Origin: Halococcus agarilyticus
Lineage (GTDB): Archaea > Halobacteriota > Halobacteria > Halobacteriales > Halococcaceae
Assembly: GCF_000334895.1 (NCBI RefSeq)
Contig: NZ_BAFM01000005.1
Location: forward strand, 114,825-178,824
Direction of reading: 5' to 3'
DNA: 64,000 bases
In this document: piece after piece, positions 8,387-16,530 of the stretch
Layout of the letters: every line of letters begins with the position of its first letter
Position numbering within the stretch: position 1 is the first letter of the stretch
The notes under the pieces: generated by a model
Databases searched by the model: none
Seen by the model: the letters and a program-made list of their open reading frames with translations, nothing else
Told to the model about the DNA's origin: nothing
Translations under genes and position numbers: made by a program

Positions 8387-9658
8387 TCACCGAACGGGGA
8401 TCACGTTCTCGTCGAGCGAGCGCGGGAAGTAGGTCAGCCGCTCGGTGCCCGCCTCGGTGACGAGGATCGTATCGGAGTGGCGATAGCCCGCTTCGTCCGG
8501 AACGTAAATACCGGGTTCGATGGTGTAGACGTGGCCGGGTTCCATCACCTCCTCGCTGCCGCGATCGATGAAGCCGCGCTCGTGGCCCTCCAGCCCGATG
8601 TTGTGGCCGGTGTGGTGCTGGGCGTGCTCCGCGAACCCACGATCGGCGAGCACGTCGTGGACCGCGCCGTCGACGTGTGCGCAGGCGACACCTGGCCCCG
8701 ACTCCTCGATGGCGGCCGTCTGGGCGGCGAGCATCGCCGCGAACCGCTCCCGGTCTTCGGAACTGGGTTCGCCGAGGAACATCGTTCGTTCGAGCTCGCT
8801 CACGTACCCGCCGACGTTCGCTGTCGCGCCCGTGACGAGGACGTCGCCCTCGCGCAGTCGGCGGTTTGCGGTCAGGCCGTGCGGGAGCGCGGTGTTCGGG
8901 CCCGAGAGGAAGCCACACGAGGCCGGGAAGCCACCGCGGAGCCGCGAGTCGTAGCGTTCGCCGAGCGTGTCGAGCATCGCCATCGAGGCGTCGAGGCTGG
9001 CGCGTTTGGCGACCCAGAGCTCGTGTCTGCCGGGCTCGGCGTATTCGGCGAGTTCCCGGTGCGCAAGATTCCCCCACTCGGCGGAGCGCCGAAGGAGGTC
9101 GATCTCCCCATCCGACTTCGTCTTCCGCCAGTCGGTGATCCACTCGGCGGTCTCGACGTCGACGCCGGCGAGTTCGGTGAGCGACGGCCCGCTGTATCCC
9201 CAGTGGCCCGGCGCGCCGTCAGCATCGGCCGCGACGCGCTCCACACCGAGATCGTCGAGCATCGCCCGGATCGTCGCCTCGGGGGTTCGGGATCGGTGTT
9301 CGTGGTACGTCTCGCGGGGAGCGGCGCTTTCGGCATCGTCCAGCCCGTCGCCGACGCCAGGATAGTCGTAGTACCCGTAAACGCGCTCGATCAGAGGGAA
9401 GGCGGCGCTCTCGGCGCGGTCGTGTTCGAGCCGCGGGACGGTGATTGCGACTGTCTCGTCGGTGACCGCGAGACACACTGGACGCTCGGTCTGGAGGTGA
9501 TGGAAGCCGCTGACCCACTCGATGGCGGTCGCCGAGAACAGACACAGCGCATCGCGATCGGTCGCCGCCAGTTCCTCGCGAACCCGCTCGACCCGACGCT
9601 CGAACTCGCCTTCGGGCAGCGTCACGCGCCCCGCTGGCGTCGCGTCCGTCACAGTCAC
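8387..9658 (-). CDS. M24 (creatinase/Xaa-Pro peptidase fold) hydrolase with altered metal site
   Basis: A 423-residue pita-bread protein with an N-terminal creatinase-type domain (about 1-170) and a C-terminal M24 domain (about 185-423). Compared with aminopeptidase P, His352 (TGHNIGLEGHE) and Glu381 (YTIEPGIY) are kept, but the first metal Asp is Gly277 (LVTGATANVGGY), the second is Glu288 (YVSELERT), and the last Glu is Ser395 (YRHSDTIL). That pattern is closer to metal-independent creatinase or ectoine-hydrolase relatives than to a dipeptidase. The GTG start at 9658 overlaps the stop of the amidohydrolase gene by four bases (GTGA), so the two are translationally coupled and probably act in one pathway. 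Substrate unknown. Confidence 0.85.
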   Translation of the reverse strand: MTVTDATPAGRVTLPEGEFERRVERVREELAATDRDALCLFSATAIEWVSGFHHLQTERPVCLAVTDETVAITVPRLEHDRAESAAFPLIERVYGYYDYPGVGDGLDDAESAAPRETYHEHRSRTPEATIRAMLDDLGVERVAADADGAPGHWGYSGPSLTELAGVDVETAEWITDWRKTKSDGEIDLLRRSAEWGNLAHRELAEYAEPGRHELWVAKRASLDASMAMLDTLGERYDSRLRGGFPASCGFLSGPNTALPHGLTANRRLREGDVLVTGATANVGGYVSELERTMFLGEPSSEDRERFAAMLAAQTAAIEESGPGVACAHVDGAVHDVLADRGFAEHAQHHTGHNIGLEGHERGFIDRGSEEVMEPGHVYTIEPGIYVPDEAGYRHSDTILVTEAGTERLTYFPRSLDENVIPVR

Positions 9659-10845
9659 CGCTCCCACTCCTCGCGGAGATCGGTGGCGTCGCGCTCGTGA
9701 TCGAAGACGTGCTCGCCGTCGACGAAGACGTGCTGGGCGGTCGAGTCGAACGTATAGAACTGGTCGTCCCACACCGCGAGATCGGCGTCGGTGCCCTCTT
9801 CGAGCGTGCCGACCCGATCGGCGATTCCGAGGATCTCGGCCGGATTCTTGGTCACGGTGTCGAGCGCGGCCTCGGCGGGGAGGCCCTCCCGAACCGCGAG
9901 GCCGACGCAGACGTCGAGGTGTTGCTGGGGCAGGACGGGCGCGTCGGTCTGGATCGCGACGGTCACGCCCGCCTCGTGGAGCAATCCGGGTGTTTCGAAG
10001 CTGATGTTCGAGAGCTCGTACTTGATCGCGCTCGTCGCGCTCGGGCCGACGACGGCAGGAACGTCGCGCTCGGCGAACTCCTCGGCGATCAGGTGACCCT
10101 CGGTGGCGTGCTCGATCGAGAACTCCTCGATCCCGAATTCGTGGGTTATTCGGAACACGGTCATGATGTCGTCGGCGCGGTGGGCGTGGACCCGGAGGGG
10201 GAGATCGCCGTCGAGAACTTGCACGAGGTGCTCCATCCCGAGATCGCGCTCGAACGGATCGCCCTCCTCGGCGGCGTGGTCACGCCGGTCTTTGTAGTCC
10301 TCGGCGCTCATGAAGGCCTCTCGGAGCGTGGCCGCGACGCCCGAGCGGGTCGCGGGCTCGCGGTCGTGTTGCTCGCCGTGGACGCGCTTGGGGTTCTCGC
10401 CCATCGCGGCCTTCATCCCGTCCTCCCGGAGGAACATCTCGTCGGCGAGGTTCCCGTGGGTCTTCATCGAGCAGATCACGCCGCCGATCACGTTCGCACT
10501 CCCCATCCGGGCGCTCACGGTCGTCACGCCGTTGCGAACGGCGCGATCGAGCTCCTCGTCGTGTGGATGGAACCCGTCGAGCGCCGAGACGTGCGGCGTC
10601 ACCGGGTCCGTCAGCTCGTTGATGTCGCCGTCCTCGGGTTCGCCCCACTCGGCCATCCCGGCGTGGCTGTGGGCGTCGACGAGGCCTGGCGTGACGTGCC
10701 CGCCGTCGCAATCGAGCACATCGGCCCCGTCGGGAACGTCGATGTCGCCCGCCGCGCGGATCTCGCTGCCCTCGACGAGCACGCCGCCCTCGACCGTCCC
10801 GCGATCGGTCGCGGTGTGGACGGTCGCATTGGTGAGTGCGTACAC
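9655..10845 (-). CDS. Imidazolonepropionase-like amidohydrolase
   Basis: A 396-residue metal-dependent hydrolase of the amidohydrolase superfamily, cytoplasmic, acting on an unidentified cyclic amide or similar bond. The metal motif is at residues 57-63 (VDAHSHAG), further ligands in RVHAHRADD and EHATEGH, and the last Asp in AIQTDAPVLP. An N-terminal beta-sandwich (residues 1-50) and its C-terminal completion (ADLAVWDDQFYTFD) are typical. It starts with GTG at 10845. Its stop overlaps the M24 start, so the pair may degrade an amide-containing compound in two steps: opening by one, deacylation by the other. This is inference. Confidence 0.88.
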   Translation of the reverse strand: MYALTNATVHTATDRGTVEGGVLVEGSEIRAAGDIDVPDGADVLDCDGGHVTPGLVDAHSHAGMAEWGEPEDGDINELTDPVTPHVSALDGFHPHDEELDRAVRNGVTTVSARMGSANVIGGVICSMKTHGNLADEMFLREDGMKAAMGENPKRVHGEQHDREPATRSGVAATLREAFMSAEDYKDRRDHAAEEGDPFERDLGMEHLVQVLDGDLPLRVHAHRADDIMTVFRITHEFGIEEFSIEHATEGHLIAEEFAERDVPAVVGPSATSAIKYELSNISFETPGLLHEAGVTVAIQTDAPVLPQQHLDVCVGLAVREGLPAEAALDTVTKNPAEILGIADRVGTLEEGTDADLAVWDDQFYTFDSTAQHVFVDGEHVFDHERDATDLREEWER

Positions 10846-10906
10846 ACCACGGACGAGGCAATATTCACACTAAAGCGCTCGGATCACCAGCCCGGATCGC
10901 CGGCGA

Positions 10907-11176
10907 TCAGATCGTGTCGTCGGGATCGTGCTCGTCGGCCATCCGGCGTGCTTCGGCCGCATACCGCTCCCGAACGTCGGCTTCCACTACGGCTTCGAGA
11001 TCGTCCGGGGAGACGTCCCTGGCGGCAGTCACGGTGTCCATATCGATCGCCTGCGCTGCGAGTTCCCGCCGAAAGAGCCGGTTTCCCTCCGGCGTCGCGT
11101 ACTTGAGAACGATGAGGTCGCGGTTGTTGTACCCGCGCTCGACGAGCCACACACGGACGTCGTCTTCCGATCCCAT
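10907..11176 (-). CDS. Conserved haloarchaeal protein of unknown function
   Basis: An 89-residue soluble, acidic protein beginning MGSEDDVRVWLVERGYNNRD. The central block DLIVLKYATPEGNRLFRRE and the C-terminus ARRMADEHDPDD look conserved from what I recall of other haloarchaea, without a known role. A frame start seven residues upstream exists, but the ATG at 11176 gives the more typical beginning. It is divergent from the dgcN-like gene, sharing a 125-base intergenic region. Confidence 0.65.
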   Translation of the reverse strand: MGSEDDVRVWLVERGYNNRDLIVLKYATPEGNRLFRRELAAQAIDMDTVTAARDVSPDDLEAVVEADVRERYAAEARRMADEHDPDDTI

Positions 11177-11301
11177 GATCGGACGGACGGGAACCACGAC
11201 GTTAGTCGTTCGGTCTCCCCGTGGTGCTGGTCGGGGGATCGACAGGACCGTCGCTGCCGACGAACGCGGGTCTTAACCCATCGGTTCGCGTCTGGGTAGC
11301 C

Positions 11302-12315
11302 ATGACCGTCGCCCTGCTCGCACACGAGCAGTTCCCGGACCGAGCGAAGACCGCCGTGAGCATTCTCCGATACGGTGACGAAGAGATCGCCGCCGTCCTC
11401 GACCGTGACAACGCCGGCAAGCGCGTTAGTGACTTCCTCCCCGACGTGCAGGACGCACCGATCGTCGCCGGGATGGACGACGTCCCGGCGTGTGACGAAC
11501 TGATCGTCGGGATCGCGCCGATCGGCGGCGGATTCGAGGACTCGTGGCGGCCCGACGTCCGAGCAGCCCTCGAACGCGGCTGTGACGTCACTTCGGGCCT
11601 CCATTACTTCCTCGAAGACGACGAGGAGTTCCGCCACCTCGCCGACGAATATAACTGTGAGCTCTGGGACGTTCGCAAACCGCCCGCCGATCTCTCGGTG
11701 AGCGACGGGATCGCCGCCGACGTCGACGCCGAGATCGTGCTCACTGTCGGCACCGACTGCTCGGTGGGCAAGATGACCGCGACGCGCGAACTCTACGAGG
11801 CCGCGCGCGACCGCGGCGTCGACTGCGGGTTCATCCCTACCGGCCAGACCGGGATCATGATCGAGCGGTGGGGCCTGCCGATCGACCGCGTGATAAGCGA
11901 CTTCGCCGCCGGCGCTGTCGAGGAGATGATCCTCGACCGGGGCGACGATCACGATTACCTCTTCGTCGAGGGCCAGGGCTCGATCGTCCATCCCGCCTAT
12001 TCGGGCGTCACCTGTTCGATTCTCCACGGCGCGATGGCCGATACGCTAGTCCTCTGCCACGAGGCCGGCCGCGAGGCGATCCACGGCTACGAGGACGTGT
12101 CGCTGCCGCCGCTTTCGAGCTACCTCGATCTCTACGAGAACCTCGCGGAGCCGGTTCACGAGACGAACGTGGTCGCAGGTGCGCTCAACACCCGCAACGT
12201 CGCAACCGACGACGCAGCCCGCACCGCGGTCGCCGACTACGCCGACGCGATCGACGTGCCGGCGACCGACCCGGTCCGGTTCGATATCGACGACGCCCTG
12301 GAGGCGATACTGTGA
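11302..12315 (+). CDS. dgcN: DUF1611 protein, D-glutamate N-acetyltransferase DgcN-like
   Basis: A 337-residue DUF1611 protein. Members studied in marine bacteria (DgcN) acetylate D-glutamate as the first step of D-amino-acid catabolism. Residues 1-125 form a Rossmann-like domain (IVGIAPIGGGF); the C-terminal part begins with a P-loop-like segment at 150-159 (GTDCSVGKMT) and continues with FIPTGQTGIM and FVEGQGSIVHPAYSGVT, all family hallmarks. The GTG of the next gene overlaps its stop by four bases, and that partner is the expected enolase-superfamily epimerase, so the assignment rests on both sequence and context. Whether the haloarchaeal pair uses D-glutamate is not proven. Confidence 0.8.
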   Translation: MTVALLAHEQFPDRAKTAVSILRYGDEEIAAVLDRDNAGKRVSDFLPDVQDAPIVAGMDDVPACDELIVGIAPIGGGFEDSWRPDVRAALERGCDVTSGLHYFLEDDEEFRHLADEYNCELWDVRKPPADLSVSDGIAADVDAEIVLTVGTDCSVGKMTATRELYEAARDRGVDCGFIPTGQTGIMIERWGLPIDRVISDFAAGAVEEMILDRGDDHDYLFVEGQGSIVHPAYSGVTCSILHGAMADTLVLCHEAGREAIHGYEDVSLPPLSSYLDLYENLAEPVHETNVVAGALNTRNVATDDAARTAVADYADAIDVPATDPVRFDIDDALEAIL

Positions 12316-13358
12316 CGCTCGAAACGTCCTTCGAGCGGGTGACGCTCGACCTCGACGACCCGTTCACCATCTCGCGTGAGACGCAGACGGTCGCCGAGAA
12401 CGTCGTGGTGCGCATCACCGACGCCGACGGAACGACCGGGATCGGGGCGGCTGCACCCTCCTCACATTACGGCGAGACCGCGGCCACCGTCGAATCGGTG
12501 CTCCCTGATCTCCTCGCGGTCGTCGAGGACGTCGACGATCCCCACAGTTTGGATCGGATCGAGCGCCGGTTGCGGGAGACGGTTCGAGCGAACCCCGCCG
12601 CACGGTGTACGATATCGATCGCGCTCCACGACCTCGTTGGCAAGCGCCTCGATCTCCCGCTCTATCGCTACTGGGGACTCGACCCCAGTGAAACGGTATC
12701 GACCTCCTACACCATCGGGCTCGACAGCGTCGAGCGAATGCGCGAGAAGACGGCTACGGCGGTCGACGCCGGCCACTCGATCCTGAAGGTCAAACTCGGC
12801 ACCGAGCGTGACCGGGAGATCGTCGACACGGTGCGAACGGCGGCCCCCGACGCCCGGATCCGGGTGGACGCGAACGAGGCGTGGACGCCCCACGAGGCGA
12901 TCGACATGATCGAAACCCTCGCCGCTTTCGATGTGGAGTTCGTCGAACAGCCCGTTCCGGCCGAGAATCCAGAGGGGCTCGAATACGTCCACGAGCGCTC
13001 GGCGCTCCCGATCGCGGCCGACGAGTCCTGTGTGACGCTCGCGGACGTTCCCCGAATCGCCGGGCGCGCGGACATCGCGAACATCAAACTCATGAAATGC
13101 GGCGGGCTCCGCGAGGCGAAGCGGATGATCCACGCCGCCCGCGCGCACGGGCTGGAGGTCATGCTCGGCTGCATGATCGAGTCCAACGCCGCGATCGCGG
13201 CCGCCTGTCACCTCACGCCGTTGCTCGATTACGCCGACCTCGACGGCTCCCTGCTGCTCGCCGACGACCCGTATACGGGAGTGGCGATTGCCGACGGTGC
13301 GATCGACCTTGCGGGGACCGATCGGCCAGGCATCGGCGTTCGCGAGCGGACGGACTGA
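12312..13358 (+). CDS. dgcA: Enolase-superfamily epimerase (DgcA / dipeptide-epimerase type)
   Basis: A 348-residue member of the mandelate racemase/enolase superfamily, muconate-lactonizing subgroup, the type of dipeptide epimerases and of N-acetyl-D-glutamate racemase DgcA. The catalytic lysines are in ILKVKLG (Lys159, Lys161) and NIKLMKCGG (Lys259/262); the metal ligands are Asp186 (RVDANEAW), Glu212 (VEQPVP) and Asp237 (ADES). The capping domain is residues 1-120. It starts at GTG 12312, overlapping dgcN by GTGA. Predicted action: racemising the acylated amino acid so that an L-specific deacylase can use it. Confidence 0.82.
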   Translation: MTLETSFERVTLDLDDPFTISRETQTVAENVVVRITDADGTTGIGAAAPSSHYGETAATVESVLPDLLAVVEDVDDPHSLDRIERRLRETVRANPAARCTISIALHDLVGKRLDLPLYRYWGLDPSETVSTSYTIGLDSVERMREKTATAVDAGHSILKVKLGTERDREIVDTVRTAAPDARIRVDANEAWTPHEAIDMIETLAAFDVEFVEQPVPAENPEGLEYVHERSALPIAADESCVTLADVPRIAGRADIANIKLMKCGGLREAKRMIHAARAHGLEVMLGCMIESNAAIAAACHLTPLLDYADLDGSLLLADDPYTGVAIADGAIDLAGTDRPGIGVRERTD

Positions 13359-13388
13359 CCGCGATGTCGGGAGAGCTCGCCCGTAGAG

Positions 13389-13394
13389 TTATAT
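13389..13394 (+). promoter_or_regulatory. TATA-like box of uspA gene
   Basis: TTATAT, 24-29 bases before the ATG at 13418, in the AT-rich string AGTTATATGAG; a textbook position for a leaderless haloarchaeal promoter. Confidence 0.6.
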
Positions 13395-13417
13395 GAGACG
13401 CTTCGGAACACGGTGGC

Positions 13418-13876
13418 ATGGCACTCGAAACCGTCGTGCTCGCGGTCGGGCCGGGCGACGCGGATCGCATCGATCGTCTCGCGGAGGAGGCCGTCGACAT
13501 CGCGGGGCCGTCGGGCGCGACCGTCGTGCTCGGCCACGTCTTCACCGACGACGAGTACGCCGAATCCCTCGATCGACTCGGGTTCGACACGGTGGCCAGC
13601 GAAGTGTCACCGAACGACGTCGCCGACCGCCACGCCACCATCCGCGAGCTCGCCGAGCGGCTCGACGACGCCGGCGTCGACCACGCCGTCGGCGGTGCGG
13701 TCGGCGACCACGGCGACAGCATCGTGGGGCTCGCCGAAGAATCCGACGCCGACCTCGTGATCGTCGGCGGCCGGCAGCGTTCGCCCACCGGCAAGGCGGT
13801 GTTCGGCTCGACGGCACAGAAGGTGATGCTCTCCGCGCCGTGTCCCGTGACGTTCGTCCGCGCCGATACGAAATGA
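13418..13876 (+). CDS. Universal stress protein, UspA family
   Basis: A 152-residue cytoplasmic UspA domain. The nucleotide-binding loop is seen near the C-terminus as GGRQRSPTGKAVFGSTAQ, matching the G-x2-G-x9-G-[S/T] signature of ATP-binding members. The N-terminal strand ETVVLAVGPGD lacks the usual Asp of D-GS, being replaced by a Gly-Pro-Gly-Asp turn, a mild departure. It precedes the TrmB-like regulator by 22 bases, so the two may share a transcript from the box at 13389. Confidence 0.85.
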   Translation: MALETVVLAVGPGDADRIDRLAEEAVDIAGPSGATVVLGHVFTDDEYAESLDRLGFDTVASEVSPNDVADRHATIRELAERLDDAGVDHAVGGAVGDHGDSIVGLAEESDADLVIVGGRQRSPTGKAVFGSTAQKVMLSAPCPVTFVRADTK

Positions 13877-13898
13877 GCCGGCAGCGCGGATCGGCCCC

Positions 13899-15002
13899 GT
13901 GACGGACGAGGGGATGGATGCCGGCGCGCTGAAGGCGACGCTCGAGGACGCCGGACTGTCGCCGTACCAGGCCGACGCGTACGTGACCCTGCTCGATCTC
14001 GGCGCGGCGTCGGCGACCACGGTGGCCGAGGCGAGCGGGGTTCCCGACCCGCGGATCTACGACGTGGTCCGGAGCCTGGCCGAGCAGGGGTACGTCGAGA
14101 CCTACGAGCAGGGCTCGCTCCACGTCCGGGCACACAGTCCGGCCGACGTGCTCTCGGACCTCCGATCGCGCGCGACCCGGCTCGTGGACGCCGCCGACGA
14201 GATCGAACGCCGCTGGGAGCGCACCCCGCCGGCGTCGAACGAGGCGAGCATCGTCACCAGGTTCGAGACGGTGCTCGATCGGGCACGGGGGTTCCTGCGA
14301 GAGGCCGAGTTCCAGGCCCAGCTCTCGCTCTCGCCCGAGCAGTTCGCCGACCTCCGCCCGACGCTCGAAACCGCCCACGAGCGCGGCGTGAACGTCCGGC
14401 TGTCGATCCACACCGATCCCGACGCGGACGATCCGGCAGACCTCCCCGACGACGAGACGCTCGGGGACGCCTGCACCGAAGCTCGCCACCGCCCACTCCC
14501 CGCACCCTTCATCGTGCTCGTCGACCGCACCCGGACCTGCTTCGGCCCCCACACGGCCTCGGTCAATCAGTACGGCGTGGTCGTCGACGACCGGACCCAC
14601 GCCTACGTCTTCCACTGGTACTTCCTGACCTGCCTCTGGGAGGTCTGGGATCCCCTCTACGCCACCCCGACGATCGGGTCGCTGCCGGCCGAGTACGTCG
14701 ACATCAGGCAGTGCATCAGGGAGGTCGAACCTCTGCTGGCCGAGGGCCGACGGATCGCGGCTCGGGTCGAGGGCTACGACACCGGGACGGGCGACCGACG
14801 GGATCTGACGGGCCGGATCACCGACGTCTCCTACCCGGGCGATCGGGGAGCGGAGACGGAGCCGATCCCGCTCGCCGAACTCGCCGGGCAGGCGATGTTC
14901 ACGCTCGAAACGGACGAACGGACCCACCGGATCGGTGGCTGGGGCGCGATCCTCGAACCGATCGAGGCGACCCGCGTCAGGATCGAATCCGCCGACCGCT
15001 GA
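13899..15002 (+). CDS. TrmB-family transcriptional regulator of the sugar cluster
   Basis: A 367-residue regulator. Residues 12-80 form a winged helix-turn-helix of the TrmB type (LSPYQADAYVTLLDLG ... VPDPRIYDVVRSLAEQGYVE), residues 80-110 a short helical linker, and the rest the sugar-sensing TrmB effector domain with a PLD-like part (about 120-250). The family in archaea represses or activates sugar transport and glycolysis genes according to bound sugar. It starts with GTG at 13899 (ATG at 13914 is the alternative). It lies 75 bases before the sugar ABC transporter, and a perfect palindrome (15017-15034) sits just past its stop, the likely binding site. Confidence 0.88.
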   Translation: MTDEGMDAGALKATLEDAGLSPYQADAYVTLLDLGAASATTVAEASGVPDPRIYDVVRSLAEQGYVETYEQGSLHVRAHSPADVLSDLRSRATRLVDAADEIERRWERTPPASNEASIVTRFETVLDRARGFLREAEFQAQLSLSPEQFADLRPTLETAHERGVNVRLSIHTDPDADDPADLPDDETLGDACTEARHRPLPAPFIVLVDRTRTCFGPHTASVNQYGVVVDDRTHAYVFHWYFLTCLWEVWDPLYATPTIGSLPAEYVDIRQCIREVEPLLAEGRRIAARVEGYDTGTGDRRDLTGRITDVSYPGDRGAETEPIPLAELAGQAMFTLETDERTHRIGGWGAILEPIEATRVRIESADR

Positions 15003-15016
15003 CCGATTCGCACCGT

Positions 15017-15034
15017 TTACAACGGGTGTTGTAA
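15017..15034 (+). promoter_or_regulatory. Palindromic operator candidate before the sugar ABC operon
   Basis: Two perfect inverted 7-base arms, TTACAAC and GTTGTAA, are separated by GGGT. The palindrome ends 9 bases before the TATA box at 15044, covering the position of the BRE and its upstream flank. Its place between the TrmB-like gene and the transporter genes makes it the best candidate site for that regulator. Confidence 0.6.
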
Positions 15035-15043
15035 CTCCAGTAG

Positions 15044-15049
15044 TTATAA
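15044..15049 (+). promoter_or_regulatory. TATA box of the sugar ABC operon
   Basis: TTATAA lies 29-34 bases before the ATG at 15078, which predicts a very short leader of a few bases containing AAAGGTG. Confidence 0.6.
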
Positions 15050-15077
15050 GTGAGTCTATCGTGTCCGATCAAAGGTG

Positions 15078-16529
15078 ATGAATGGTGGTGACACACATAC
15101 CAATACGCGGCGACGGAGCGTCACCCGACGTGACTTCGTCAAGGCGGCGGGTGCGTCGGGGGCCGCGACGGCGCTCGCCGGCTGTACGGTCGGCGGGAGC
15201 CAGGCGGGCTCGGGAGCCGTCCGATGGGTAACTGACTCGACCGGCGCGGACGCTGCGGACGCGATCCGCACCGCGCTCTACAACGCGGGGTTGTCGAAGG
15301 ACATCGACCTCGACGTCATCGCCGGACCGAGCCAGACGGGCGCGCGCCAGTCACAGTACACCCGGTGGCTGTCGGCCGACCTCGCCGACCCGGACATCTT
15401 CATGATGGACAGCGGGTGGGCGCTCAACTTCATCAACCGGGCGCAGGTGCTCAACCTCACCGAGAACCTGCCCGAATCGACCGTGAACCTCGTCGAGAAC
15501 GAGTACTTTCAGGCCGCGGTCGAGACGGCGCGGGGCGGGGACGGTGATCTCTACGCCGTCCCCCTGTTTCCGGACTTCCCGACGATGCTCTACCGGAAGG
15601 ACCTCGTGAAGCAGGCGGGCTACCAGCCGGAAAGCGAGAACTGGGCCACCGAGTCGATGCAGTGGAAGAAGTTCTCGAAGGTGGTCGCCGATGCGAAGCG
15701 GCAGTCGAACGTGAACTACGGGTTCGGCTTCCAGGCGAACATCTACGAGGGACTCTCGTGCTGTGACTTCAACGAGTTCATGACGAGCTGGGGCGGGGCG
15801 TACTTCGGCGGCCGGGACACGCTGTTCGGCCCGATCGGCGAGCGACCGGTGACGGTCGCCGAACAGCCGGTGGTCGACGCGGTCAGGATGATCCGGTCGT
15901 TCATCTACGGCTCCGACGCCCCGAACACCCTCGACGGCTACGAGCAGATCTCGCCGCGGGCGGTGCTGAGCTGGACCGAGAACCCCTCGCTGAGTCCGTT
16001 CACAGCGGGGAACATGGTCGCGCTCCGCAACTGGCCGTACGCGATCCCCAGCTCCGCCGAGGCGTTCGGCGAGGAGAAACTCGGCGTGATGCCGATCCCG
16101 TACGGCGTCACGGCCGAGAAGTCCCAATACGAGAACATCGGCGGCCCGGTGGCGGCCCTCGGCGGGTGGCACAACGCGGTGAACCCGAACTCCGAACGGA
16201 TGGAGGACGCGCTCGCGGTGGTCAACACGATGACGAAACCGTCGTTCCAGCGCGCGCTGGTCGAGGCGACCGGGTGGCTCCCGCCGAACCGAGAGGTGTT
16301 CACGTCGGACAAGGTGAAACAGGTCCCGGTCACCGGCAACTACATCGAGCAGCTGCGGATCGCGGGCGAGAACGCGATTCCCCGGCCGGTGACCGTCGTC
16401 TGGCCCCAGGAATCCACCAAGATCGCCCAGCTCGTCCACGCCGGGCTCTCCGGCGATTCACCCCCGAAACAGGCGATGAACACGCTGAAGGACCAACTCA
16501 CCGCGATCGAGGAGTTCAACGCACAGTAA
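15078..16529 (+). CDS. Sugar ABC transporter, Tat-exported substrate-binding lipoprotein
   Basis: A 483-residue family-1 extracellular solute-binding protein. The signal has a twin-arginine motif (VTRRDFVKAAG) and a lipobox (ALAGC), so it is exported folded by Tat and anchored on the outside by a lipidated Cys near residue 36. The mature part shows the two-lobed sugar-binding pattern with many Trp/Tyr (DSGWALNF, LFPDFPTMLYRKDLV, MTSWGGAYFGG). I choose ATG 15078 over the adjoining GTG 15075 because AAAGGTG precedes it. First gene of a five-gene operon (gaps of 1-3 bases) with both permeases, ATPase and a small membrane protein. Sugar specificity cannot be read from sequence. Confidence 0.9.
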   Translation: MNGGDTHTNTRRRSVTRRDFVKAAGASGAATALAGCTVGGSQAGSGAVRWVTDSTGADAADAIRTALYNAGLSKDIDLDVIAGPSQTGARQSQYTRWLSADLADPDIFMMDSGWALNFINRAQVLNLTENLPESTVNLVENEYFQAAVETARGGDGDLYAVPLFPDFPTMLYRKDLVKQAGYQPESENWATESMQWKKFSKVVADAKRQSNVNYGFGFQANIYEGLSCCDFNEFMTSWGGAYFGGRDTLFGPIGERPVTVAEQPVVDAVRMIRSFIYGSDAPNTLDGYEQISPRAVLSWTENPSLSPFTAGNMVALRNWPYAIPSSAEAFGEEKLGVMPIPYGVTAEKSQYENIGGPVAALGGWHNAVNPNSERMEDALAVVNTMTKPSFQRALVEATGWLPPNREVFTSDKVKQVPVTGNYIEQLRIAGENAIPRPVTVVWPQESTKIAQLVHAGLSGDSPPKQAMNTLKDQLTAIEEFNAQ

Positions 16530-16530
16530 C

